Shown here in pieces: positions 52,924-59,620 of a DNA stretch of 64,000 nt. Every line of letters begins with the position of its first letter. Within the stretch, counting starts at the first letter, position 1. The stretch spans positions 62,001-126,000 of the forward strand of contig JBMNQH010000001.1 of the NCBI GenBank assembly GCA_050944035.1, in the 5' to 3' direction. The DNA is from JBMNQH01 sp050944035 (lineage in GTDB: Bacteria > Bacillota > Clostridia > Oscillospirales > Oscillospiraceae). The notes under the pieces are model-generated. The model did not search any database. It saw only the letters and a list, made by a program, of their open reading frames with translations, and had not been told where the DNA came from. Position numbers and translations under genes: made by a program.

Positions 52924-53847
52924 ATGACGGAGATTCTGCAGGGGCGGACGATGGACGAATTGAGACGGCAGGCGGGGATTCTGGGGGAGCGTGTCAAGAA
53001 CAACGCAAAGGCCGCCCGCGCCATTGTCAACAGTTCTTTCCACAACGCCGGCTTCTCTGACCGGATCTGGGCGTATCAGGATCTTTTGCGGAACGAGCTG
53101 TCAAGCCTGCTGCAAAGCGGACTGATTCAGGGGAAGAACCCGCGTACCCTTGCGCGGGAACTGCGGAAAACGTTTGACGCGGGCATATCCAACACCGAAC
53201 GCCTGATGCGAACAGAGCTTGCACGGGTGCAGACCGAGGCACAGAAAGAGTCCTTCCTTCGCAACGGCTTTACAGAATACACCTTCGTTGTCAACGGCAG
53301 ATGCTGCGACATCTGCAAAGCGCTGGACGGCAAACACTTCAAGGTGGAGGACATGGAGCCGGGGAAGAACGCCCCGCCCATGCACCCGAACTGCCGGTGC
53401 AGCACCGCCGCCTATGAGGACGACGAGGAATACGAAGCCTGGCTGGACTTCCTCAGCAAGGGCGGGACCACGGCGGAGTGGAACCGGCTGAAAGAGAACC
53501 ATGCGGTTGCAAATGGCGCGAAAAAGATGGTTGAAATCAACGGGAAAAAAGTTATAATAGATAATGACACTTTTGACCCTGGTTTAGTAGACAGACAAGG
53601 TAGAACCAATCTACAAAGAATGGAACAAGGCTTAGCTCCGATAGGGACAGATGGAAAGTCTGTGAATATTCATCATATTGATCAGACAGACACAGGACCG
53701 GTAATAGAGATTACAGCAACAAATCACCAACAGAATTATGCGGAGTTACATATCAACACGGGACAGAGTGCTTCACAAATAGATAGAGATGCTTTTAACA
53801 AATGGAGAAGAGAGTATTGGAAGTGGAGAAGGAATAATTTAGAGTAG
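52924..53847 (+). CDS. MuF-type phage head protein with C-terminal HNH/LHH nuclease toxin domain
   Basis: 307 residues from ATG 52924, probably short at its N-terminus because of the deletion just upstream (GTG 52879 is also in frame, and neither has a clear Shine-Dalgarno). Residues about 60-165 are the SPP1 gp7/MuF domain (PF04233) with its Cys/His pattern RCCDICKALDGKHF ... PMHPNCRC. Residues about 216-307 look like an HNH/endonuclease VII-superfamily toxin of the LHH type: NIHHIDQTDTGPVIEI (H250, H251), then H268, ELHI and a basic DAFNKWRREYW...RR tail. Base composition turns AT-rich at about residue 208, as expected for a swapped toxin module. The immunity gene follows 16 bases later. 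MuF polymorphic toxins of temperate phages are known. This pairing is inferred. Confidence 0.75.
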   Translation: MTEILQGRTMDELRRQAGILGERVKNNAKAARAIVNSSFHNAGFSDRIWAYQDLLRNELSSLLQSGLIQGKNPRTLARELRKTFDAGISNTERLMRTELARVQTEAQKESFLRNGFTEYTFVVNGRCCDICKALDGKHFKVEDMEPGKNAPPMHPNCRCSTAAYEDDEEYEAWLDFLSKGGTTAEWNRLKENHAVANGAKKMVEINGKKVIIDNDTFDPGLVDRQGRTNLQRMEQGLAPIGTDGKSVNIHHIDQTDTGPVIEITATNHQQNYAELHINTGQSASQIDRDAFNKWRREYWKWRRNNLE

Positions 53848-53863
53848 TAAAGGAGTTGTCTGG

Positions 53864-54337
53864 GTGAGTTATCAGAACTTTGAGAAGGCAATGTTGTTAG
53901 CACAAAAATGCAAATTTTATACGACAGCCGGTGGAAAAACACGAGGAGAAATTTTAAAATCAGAAGATTTGTTAGGTATAAAATTTTCAAAACAATGCCT
54001 GGAATTTTATAAAAGATATGGGTATTTATCTTTTTTTGGAAGTGAGATATTTGGAATTGACCCGGATGATGATTCTGGAATTTTAGAAGGTAATTCTGTT
54101 GCGTATGCTTTAAATGATAGGAAGAAATATCATTTGCCATTAAGTTGGGTGCCAATTTATAATTACGAAGATGGTAACATGGCATATCTGGATTTTTCAA
54201 ACAGAAATCCAGATGGAGAACCCAGAGTGATAATGTGCATGCATACCAGGGAAAAATATGAGATGATAGAAGTGATTGCAGAAGATTTTGGAGATTTTTT
54301 ATTGCAGTTAGTTGAGCAACAATTAAGTACACAATAA
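53864..54337 (+). CDS. SUKH (SMI1/KNR4) family immunity protein
   Basis: 157 residues, GTG start behind AAAGGAG. The pattern LLGIKFSKQCLEFYKRYG ... GSEIFGIDP ... LPLSWVPIYNYEDGNMAYLDFS is typical of SUKH immunity proteins, which neutralise many nuclease toxins of polymorphic systems. It directly follows the nuclease-tipped MuF gene and shares its AT-rich composition, so it is the likely antidote. Confidence 0.82.
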   Translation: MSYQNFEKAMLLAQKCKFYTTAGGKTRGEILKSEDLLGIKFSKQCLEFYKRYGYLSFFGSEIFGIDPDDDSGILEGNSVAYALNDRKKYHLPLSWVPIYNYEDGNMAYLDFSNRNPDGEPRVIMCMHTREKYEMIEVIAEDFGDFLLQLVEQQLSTQ

Positions 54338-54365
54338 TGTATATCACGATATTGTAGAATTGTAA

Positions 54366-54578
54366 GACTTTTATGGAAATGACGGGAAAACCCTGTATGC
54401 TGTTATCAAGACTGCGGATTACGACGAAATAGAAGCCGCTGGTTTGTTTTCAAATACAGAAGATATTTTAAAAGAAGCTGTTCAGCAGAGAGATATACAG
54501 GCTTATATTGCAGCTATAGAAAAATTCTTGGAGGAGGTACAGGATTATGGCGTCGAAGTTATCAGACGAGCAGATTAA
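54366..54578 (+). pseudogene. Remnant coding stretch without start codon
   Basis: An open frame of 70 codons after a TAA, with protein-like content (YGNDGKTLYAVIKTADYDEIE ..., then an acidic helix ending EEVQDYGVEVIRRAD). No start or Shine-Dalgarno. Probably the 3' end of a deleted gene, possibly another toxin or immunity cassette. Family not recognised. Confidence 0.5.
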
Positions 54579-54735
54579 GAGATACAGAGAAATGCTTGCA
54601 AAAGCGGAGCCATATCCAGACGATGCCTCGGAGATGAATACCCTTGATGGCGACGAAGGCGATTTTGACAGAGTGCAGGCAACTCTTGCGAAGAAGATTC
54701 TGAATCTAGCCGGGGTTCCCTTGAGGGAAGAGTGA
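54547..54735 (+). CDS. Small acidic protein of unknown function (62 residues)
   Basis: Strong GGAGGAGG Shine-Dalgarno 9-10 bases before ATG 54547. The sequence is helical and acidic in the middle (PYPDDASEMNTLDGDEGDFD). It overlaps the remnant upstream in another frame. Function unknown. It sits in the toxin-immunity part of the prophage. Confidence 0.6.
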   Translation: MASKLSDEQIKRYREMLAKAEPYPDDASEMNTLDGDEGDFDRVQATLAKKILNLAGVPLREE

Positions 54736-54861
54736 GTACTATTCTATTTGGTTCCAATCTGGTTCCCAAGCGGTTCCACGAAGAAAATATCTGATATAAC
54801 CAACACGAAGCACCCTACTTCACGCAGGGTGCTTTTTCATGCACAGAAAAGGGGGGAGACC

Positions 54862-55197
54862 ATGCTATCTGTATCACCGTCCGGCGCCGTTAAGCTGACG
54901 CGTGGCGACACCGCGCGGCTTTCCGTCAACATCACGAATGAGACGGTCGAGAAAACATACGAAGTTGGAGCGTCTGACGTTTTGACACTGACCATCAAGA
55001 AAACCATCCGGGACGAGGTGCCCGCTGTGCAAAAGAGCATCACCGGCGGCAACCAGTTCCACATTGCACCGGACGACACATCCGGTCTGGAATTCGGAAA
55101 GTACAAATACGATGTGCAGCTTACCACGGCAGCGGGAGACGTTTACACGGTGTGCGGTCCGTCGGACTTTGAAATCATGCAAGAGGTGACGTACTGA
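54862..55197 (+). CDS. Prophage tail/baseplate-type protein
   Basis: 111 residues of beta-rich sequence (KLTRGDTARLSVNIT, LTLTIKKTIRDEVPAVQKS, GKYKYDVQLTTAAGDVYTV) resembling small proteins found before tail-fibre genes in clostridial prophages. GGGGGGAG Shine-Dalgarno before ATG 54862. It overlaps the next gene by 1 base. Confidence 0.6.
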   Translation: MLSVSPSGAVKLTRGDTARLSVNITNETVEKTYEVGASDVLTLTIKKTIRDEVPAVQKSITGGNQFHIAPDDTSGLEFGKYKYDVQLTTAAGDVYTVCGPSDFEIMQEVTY

Positions 55198-55472
55198 TGG
55201 CTGTGTTGCAACAGGCAAATATGAGAGGTGTTCTTACCGCACAGGACGCGCTGACCGGGACGATTGCGCCCGACTGCGTTCTGACCGGAGCACTGTCCAT
55301 GCCGGTGGGGTATAAGGATTATACCGGCAGTTACGAGGTCACGCCGCGGGTGGACGCGCAGACCCTGCCGACCACGGACAGGCACATGACGGATGATGTT
55401 ACCGTTCAGGCCATCCCGTACTATGAGGTCAGCAATTTACAGAAAGGGAAAACAGTCATTATAGGAGGATGA
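55197..55472 (+). CDS. Prophage tail-fibre-like protein
   Basis: 91 residues. The C-terminal motif (VTVQAIPYYEV..QKGKTVIIGG) is shared with the next gene's C-terminus (VTVEAIPYVET..GGKTITIAG), indicating a repeated tail-fibre module. Exact role unknown. Confidence 0.6.
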   Translation: MAVLQQANMRGVLTAQDALTGTIAPDCVLTGALSMPVGYKDYTGSYEVTPRVDAQTLPTTDRHMTDDVTVQAIPYYEVSNLQKGKTVIIGG

Positions 55473-55476
55473 AGCT

Positions 55477-56067
55477 GTGGCAGAAAACCAACATACCAAT
55501 AAAGTCGTATACGGCAGCACGGTTCTGATCGATCTGACGGCGGATACCGTCACCGCGGACAAAATCCTTGCAAGCTATACGGCGCACGACCAAAGCGGCG
55601 CCATGATTACCGGAACCTGTGATTTTGACGTGAATTCGGGTGATGCCACCGTGCAGGTGGCGGAAATGCTTGCAGGGAAAACCGCCTATGCCAGAGGCGC
55701 AAAACTGACCGGCACCATGCCGAACAATGGGGCGGTGTCGCTGAGCCTCTCCAGCAAGGATGACGCCATCTCCATTGTACAAGGGTATCATGACGGCAGC
55801 GGCACGGTGTCGCTGCTGCCCGCAGAGAAGGCGAAGCTGATTGCGGCGAACATCAAACAGGGCATTACCATTCTGGGCGTGACCGGGACGCTGGAGCCGT
55901 CCAGTTCCGTTACAGTCCATGCAAAGACGGCAACACCATCTACAGCACAACAGGTTATCCTGCCGGACGAAGGATATGATTATCTGTCACAGGTGACAGT
56001 GGAGGCGATTCCGTATGTTGAAACGGATAACGCGGCGGGTGGCAAGACGATCACAATTGCGGGGTAA
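55477..56067 (+). CDS. Prophage tail-fibre-like protein
   Basis: 196 residues. It opens NKVVYGSTVLIDLTADTVTADKIL and has AEMLAGKTAYARGAKLTGTMPN, repeated units common in clostridial phage tail-fibre proteins. The last third repeats the VTVEAIPY module of the preceding gene. Confidence 0.65.
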   Translation: MAENQHTNKVVYGSTVLIDLTADTVTADKILASYTAHDQSGAMITGTCDFDVNSGDATVQVAEMLAGKTAYARGAKLTGTMPNNGAVSLSLSSKDDAISIVQGYHDGSGTVSLLPAEKAKLIAANIKQGITILGVTGTLEPSSSVTVHAKTATPSTAQQVILPDEGYDYLSQVTVEAIPYVETDNAAGGKTITIAG

Positions 56068-56072
56068 TCCGG

Positions 56073-56489
56073 ATGGGGAACAGCAAAATCGTATATGGGG
56101 GAAGGGCGCTGATTGATCTAACGAATGATACTGTGACCGCTGAAACGCTGGCCGAAGGAACAACCGCGCACGGTGCGGATGGGGAACCGATTGTAGGGAC
56201 CTATGCGGGCATCGACACTTCTGATGCCACAGCGGAAGCAACGGATATTGTGCAAGGGAAAACCGCGTATGTGAACGGCGAGAAAATCACGGGGAATGTA
56301 ACGGAAAAACTTCCCCAAACCGGCTCAATACTATCACAGACTTTGGATGCCGATAACGTGTTCAAAACATCTTCTTTTCCGACAAGGTGTGAAATGATTG
56401 CTACTATTCGTTCAAATACATTTTGCGGGACTGCATACTATAGTGGTGCAGTATGTACAGAAGTATCTGTATGCGCTGGGGTATATTGA
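56073..56489 (+). pseudogene. Tail-fibre-like gene truncated by fusion to an endolysin fragment
   Basis: The first ~120 residues are a paralogue of the preceding protein (KIVYGGRALIDLTNDTVTAETL, IVQGKTAYVNGEKITGNV). At about 56440 the reading frame enters endolysin sequence out of frame and ends at 56489. This marks a deletion junction. Confidence 0.6.
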
Positions 56490-56628
56490 AGTTGGCATGG
56501 CGGATGGCATTGCCGGAGCGAAGTTTGAGCAGGCAGTGCGGAACTTTCAGGCGGCGAACGGCTGTGTGATCGACGGGGAGGTCACGGCGGGGGCGAAAAC
56601 ATGGAAGAAGCTGCTGGGGATGGAGTAA
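56443..56628 (+). pseudogene. Endolysin C-terminal peptidoglycan-binding domain, fragment
   Basis: About 61 codons: VQYVQKYLYALGYIEVGMADG, then FEQAVRNFQAANGCVIDGEV and TWKKLLGME, a PG_binding_1 (PF01471) domain as found at the end of phage amidases. The catalytic domain and start are missing. No valid initiation codon belongs to it. Confidence 0.7.
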
Positions 56629-56633
56629 AACGA

Positions 56634-56661
56634 TTGACACAATTGTATAAAGTGTTATAAT
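56634..56661 (+). promoter_or_regulatory. Strong promoter of a candidate small RNA
   Basis: TTGACA (56634-56639) and TATAAT (56656-56661), both consensus, with a 16-base spacer. Predicted start near 56668. Confidence 0.7.
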
Positions 56662-56667
56662 ATAATT

Positions 56668-56802
56668 AATAATACCGGTAGGCCTCTGGGAAACTACGCA
56701 CACTTGTCGGTGATAGGAAAAGGTGAAACCTCGCAACAAGAGGTGTGCTACAAAAAAGACCAGCCCTCTGGATCGTATCGATCTGGAGGGCTGGTTTGTT
56801 TT
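56668..56802 (+). ncRNA. Candidate structured small RNA (about 135 nt), unknown family
   Basis: A consensus promoter is followed by a non-coding segment with internal pairing (for example GCACAC near 56698-56703 with GTGTGC near 56743-56748; CTTGT with ACAAG) and then a strong terminator. No open frame of any size. It lies between the endolysin fragment and the right repeat. It was not matched to any RNA family I recognise. Confidence 0.5.
56760..56802 (+). terminator. Terminator of the candidate small RNA
   Basis: A GC-rich 15-bp stem with two mismatches (56760-56774 with 56780-56794) followed by TTTGTTTT. Confidence 0.85.
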
Positions 56803-56891
56803 ATCAACGCTAGGATCAGATGTATTTACTGTGTATTTTGTGGTGCTATTATGCGCTAATCTGTGCTATTTTGTGTTATGATATAATGAAC

Positions 56892-56940
56892 AAAAAAGCC
56901 TTGAAAACACTGGATTTTTCAGCATTTTCAAGGCTTTTTT
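56892..56940. terminator. Bidirectional hairpin next to the right repeat
   Basis: Perfect 16-bp arms (56892-56907 with 56925-56940), A6 on the left and T6 on the right. Similar hairpins often sit between a prophage end and a tRNA gene. Confidence 0.8.
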
Positions 56941-56948
56941 AATATGGT

Positions 56949-57026
56949 CCGAGTGTAATTATAGGATCTCGGAAAACACAGATATATCAACGGTTTGCTG
57001 GCAGTCAGCAAGAGGTTTTATCTTAA
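56949..57026 (+). repeat. Right copy of the 78-bp direct repeat
   Basis: Partner of 52340-52417. It is preceded by TGGTCC, which with GAGTGT resembles the 3' end of a tRNA with CCA (minus strand). It runs to the end of the toxin-like gene of the next module. Confidence 0.75.
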
Positions 57027-57736
57027 ATATTTCGGTGCAGAACTGTTACTTGGGTAATAACATCCCGCAAACGATCTTCCCCCACACGATAGTTCAGAAC
57101 ATCATCGGGTGTATCACAAATTCTCTCCTGCTCTCCATTTGTAAGCGCAATGCAGTACTTATCTCCGTAAAAACATACGCCATATTGCAGTCCCTTCCAG
57201 ACAAAGACAGGCTCTCCGCCGCGAATAATGCATTCTTTGAAATTAGATATGGTTTTGAAGCAATTCTCTTCATGAAAATTAAAAGTATATTTCATAACAG
57301 CACCTCTAAAAGCCTTAAACTCTGGTGCTCCATCGGGATATTCATCGCTCCAGTAATTCGTATGTGGCTTTTCAAAATTAGGGACACCTTTTCTGGGAGA
57401 CTCCCAATTGATTTTATGGTCGTGTGGGTTGGAGTGGAATTTAGGATTGGGGGCTGTAGTATGGTGCCTTTCCGCAACAGCTCGACCATCATTTCCAATT
57501 TTCGTCTCAATCTTTGAACCATCCTTGGCATAGGTGACTTTGATTTCTCCGGGTTTTCCAATCAAACGGTAGTCCTCGGGCTTAGATGGTTTCCACTTTC
57601 CGCCATAAGCGCTGCCGCCGCCCATGAAGGTACCGCCGATCCGGAACGGCTCTATTGTATCACATTCCGAGCGATATGTCCTGCCGATTTTAAATGCATC
57701 CAAATCTTCCTTTTGAAAGCTCCGCTCATAGCTCAT
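57023..57736 (-). CDS. Toxin-like protein of the DUF4417 module, His-rich centre
   Basis: 237 residues. Residues 35-70 (GTFMGGGSAYGGKWKPSKPE..RLIGKPGEIKVTY) and the cluster H91, H92, H101, H105, H107 (ERHHTTAPNPKFHSNPHDHKI) resemble C-terminal regions of predicted bacterial toxins. From about residue 140 a second small domain follows that could be a partner. It begins with ATG immediately after the TAG of the DUF4417 gene and in the same frame, without its own Shine-Dalgarno. It may be made by coupled reinitiation or be the broken second half of one longer protein. Biochemical function unknown. Confidence 0.6.
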   Translation of the reverse strand: MSYERSFQKEDLDAFKIGRTYRSECDTIEPFRIGGTFMGGGSAYGGKWKPSKPEDYRLIGKPGEIKVTYAKDGSKIETKIGNDGRAVAERHHTTAPNPKFHSNPHDHKINWESPRKGVPNFEKPHTNYWSDEYPDGAPEFKAFRGAVMKYTFNFHEENCFKTISNFKECIIRGGEPVFVWKGLQYGVCFYGDKYCIALTNGEQERICDTPDDVLNYRVGEDRLRDVITQVTVLHRNI

Positions 57737-58384
57737 CTACTTCCACGAGCTGCGCTCATAGTCCACATATACGACATCACCCTGCATCTCAGGAAACGGC
57801 GTGTTGTAGCAGATGACCTTCTCCGGCTCAATGCGCCGCAGCATCTCGTTATAGCCGGTCATGAACCATTCCTTTTGGTCGCAGCGGTTATCATGCTCGG
57901 ACGCCATGTAGGTCGAGACAGCCACAACGCAGCCTTTTCCGATGCCATCAAAGCAGAAATCAAAGGTAGACTCATCGCCCCAGTTGACTGTAGGAATCAC
58001 CCTGATGCCCTTAGACGCCCAGTAGGCTCCGCACCAGCGGTTGCGGAACACATTGTAAAGCCGCATCACCGGTGCCATTTCCAGATACATACTGAAATCC
58101 GGCGATAGCACAGCTCGATAGCGTGAGAGTTTTTCAATGTCATTGTCCGGATTCTTCCATACTCGCTCGAAACGGTAATCATAGAGGAAGAAGTGTACCA
58201 TACGATCGAGGTGCTTTTGATCCTCCAGATGCGTCTTGTCGAAGCCGATGAGCAGCAGATCATCAAAATCACCGGTTTTTTCCTGAAACTTTGGAATAAT
58301 TGGAATTTGCAGCTTTCCTTTGCCTGGAAACTGGTTGCGAAGCAGGGATTGACTGGTGCGGTAGTTATAGTTTTCTTCGGTCAT
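57737..58384 (-). CDS. DUF4417 domain protein
   Basis: 215 residues. The domain pattern FLYDYRFERVWKNP ... RYRAVLSPDFSMYLEMAPVM ... RWCGAYWASKGIRVIPTVNW ... FCFDGIGKGCVVAVST is characteristic of DUF4417 (PF14386), a family common in Firmicutes mobile DNA with no established activity. ATG 58384 has AGGAGG. The Shine-Dalgarno is partly inside a leader hairpin (58394-58431). It ends with TAG directly before the next ATG. Confidence 0.8.
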   Translation of the reverse strand: MTEENYNYRTSQSLLRNQFPGKGKLQIPIIPKFQEKTGDFDDLLLIGFDKTHLEDQKHLDRMVHFFLYDYRFERVWKNPDNDIEKLSRYRAVLSPDFSMYLEMAPVMRLYNVFRNRWCGAYWASKGIRVIPTVNWGDESTFDFCFDGIGKGCVVAVSTYMASEHDNRCDQKEWFMTGYNEMLRRIEPEKVICYNTPFPEMQGDVVYVDYERSSWK

Positions 58385-58393
58385 ATGGAACCT

Positions 58394-58431
58394 CCTGTAT
58401 GTGGTAAGGAACAAGTCCTTCTACATACAGG
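58394..58431 (-). promoter_or_regulatory. Leader hairpin overlapping the DUF4417 Shine-Dalgarno
   Basis: Nine-base arms (58394-58402 with 58423-58431) extended by an inner AAGGA/TCCTT pairing. The arm nearest the gene covers half of the AGGAGG. A second hairpin with a T5 run on its minus-strand side lies at 58448-58467. Confidence 0.5.
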
Positions 58432-58485
58432 TTCTCAAAGACAAAAAGTTGCACACTTTCGTGCAACAAACTTATAAACTTTACA

Positions 58486-58524
58486 AAAAGTTAAAAAGGG
58501 TAAGTCCTTTAAGGACTTACCCTT
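58486..58524 (-). terminator. Terminator of the tRNA-Pro gene
   Basis: On the minus strand, a 13-bp perfect stem (58524-58512 with 58508-58496) directly follows the CCA end, then a T5 run. Confidence 0.9.
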
Positions 58525-58600
58525 GGTCGGAGTGTCGGGATTCGAACCCGAGGCCTCATGGACCCGAACCATGCGCGATACCAAACTTCGCCACACCCCG
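58524..58600 (-). tRNA. tRNA-Pro (anticodon CGG)
   Basis: On the minus strand a full cloverleaf can be drawn. The acceptor CGGGGTG pairs with CACTCCG and is followed by A and an encoded CCA. The anticodon stem CATGG/CCATG carries loop TTCGGGT (anticodon CGG, reads CCG), and the T arm is TCGGG-TTCGAAT-CCCGA. C1-G72 is typical of tRNA-Pro. Its 3' end faces the accessory island. Confidence 0.93.
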
Positions 58601-58618
58601 CGATTTATACGCCTTGTT

Positions 58619-58647
58619 ATTATAATCAGTCAGGAGTGAATTGTCAA
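58619..58647 (-). promoter_or_regulatory. Consensus promoter of tRNA-Pro
   Basis: On the minus strand, TTGACA (58647-58642), 17 bases, TATAAT (58624-58619), 18 bases before the tRNA 5' end. Confidence 0.85.
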
Positions 58648-58711
58648 GCACAAAATACACAGCATAAATTCGGACATCCCCGTATATATTCCCAATATGG
58701 GGGTGATTGCG

Positions 58712-59620
58712 GTGAAAAAGTACCAGTTTTATATTGCAGCCGGTCTATATCTTGGTGTAACGGTACTGAAACTTACAATTCCGGCCTTCGCTGCAGAATT
58801 GAAAGAAACGATTTTGCCTGCCATGCGAGAAGAAGTAGATTATATTGAGGTGGTTTCCAATTTGGGTTCTAAGCTGACAGAGAATGAAATGGTAGCTACA
58901 GTTATGCGACAATTTTCGGACTCTGAAGAAAAGGAGGAGACAGTACAGGAGACAGCTGCACAGACAGAGACAGCAGAAACGGGAGAAGAAACGGGAGAAG
59001 CGTTCAGTTTTCCACCACAACTAGGAATAACAGATCCTGTGGTACTGGCGGAACGCGCTGCGGAAATAAAAGCCGGTTGGGAGCAGAAGAGCGCAGAGGC
59101 AGAGGAAACCGCAGCGTCGGAAATAGAGGAGACGCCGGCTGTTGTTGCTTCATTTCTGGCCTCTCAGGAAGCGTACGCTTCGTTGGATCTACCAGAAAAC
59201 GTCAGCTATGCTATGCCTGTGCTGCCATATGACTATGTCAGTCCGGTGTTCGGTGTAACTTCCTCTGGATTTGGTTACCGTATGCATCCGTTAGAAGAGG
59301 AGGTGCGGTTTCACTATGGCACAGACTTTGCGGTTGATACGGGCAGTCCCATTTGTGCATTCACGGGTGGAACCGTCTATGCAGTGGGAGAGCAACCGGA
59401 CGGATACGGTCTATATGTGATGCTGGATCATGGACACGGCTGGATCACACTATATGCACATTGTAGCGAAGTGTTGGTTACAGAGGGGCAGACTGTGACA
59501 ACGGGAGAACAGATTGCGCTGGTTGGACAGACGGGTGCAACAACTGGTGCGCACCTGCATTTTGAACTTCTTTCAAACGGTGTCTATCTGAATCCGGAAT
59601 TTTATCTTGCGACGCTGTGA
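58712..59620 (+). CDS. SpoIVFA-like membrane-anchored M23 (LytM) peptidase-domain protein
   Basis: 302 residues from GTG 58712, which has GGGGGTGA upstream (ATG 58697 overlaps that signal and is less likely). One N-terminal membrane helix, an acidic linker (about residues 70-140), then an M23 domain. All zinc ligands of active LytM enzymes appear present: H201 and D205 (HYGTD) and H283 in GAHLHFEL (residues 281-283 HLH). The gene overlaps a SpoIVFB-like protease gene by 4 bases, so it is probably the SpoIVFA counterpart that holds or regulates that protease during spore formation. Confidence 0.82.
   Translation: MKKYQFYIAAGLYLGVTVLKLTIPAFAAELKETILPAMREEVDYIEVVSNLGSKLTENEMVATVMRQFSDSEEKEETVQETAAQTETAETGEETGEAFSFPPQLGITDPVVLAERAAEIKAGWEQKSAEAEETAASEIEETPAVVASFLASQEAYASLDLPENVSYAMPVLPYDYVSPVFGVTSSGFGYRMHPLEEEVRFHYGTDFAVDTGSPICAFTGGTVYAVGEQPDGYGLYVMLDHGHGWITLYAHCSEVLVTEGQTVTTGEQIALVGQTGATTGAHLHFELLSNGVYLNPEFYLATL

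Noticed and set aside
52482..53060. A complete 192-residue gene starting at 52482
   Set aside because: Only the first ~100 residues after the GTG at 52512 are NTPase-like. The tail is Arg-rich nonsense read out of frame through capsid-gene sequence.
56398..56628. A 76-residue endolysin-type gene with its own start at 56398
   Set aside because: The first 15 codons belong to the tail-fibre gene in another frame. Only the peptidoglycan-binding fragment from about 56443 is real.
16396..58384. TAG read as an amino acid (stop codon reassignment), suggested by two TAG-ATG junctions
   Set aside because: Well-defined genes in the window end normally in TAG (for example the IMP cyclohydrolase at 2864-2866 and the activase at 21656-21658), so general reassignment is unlikely.
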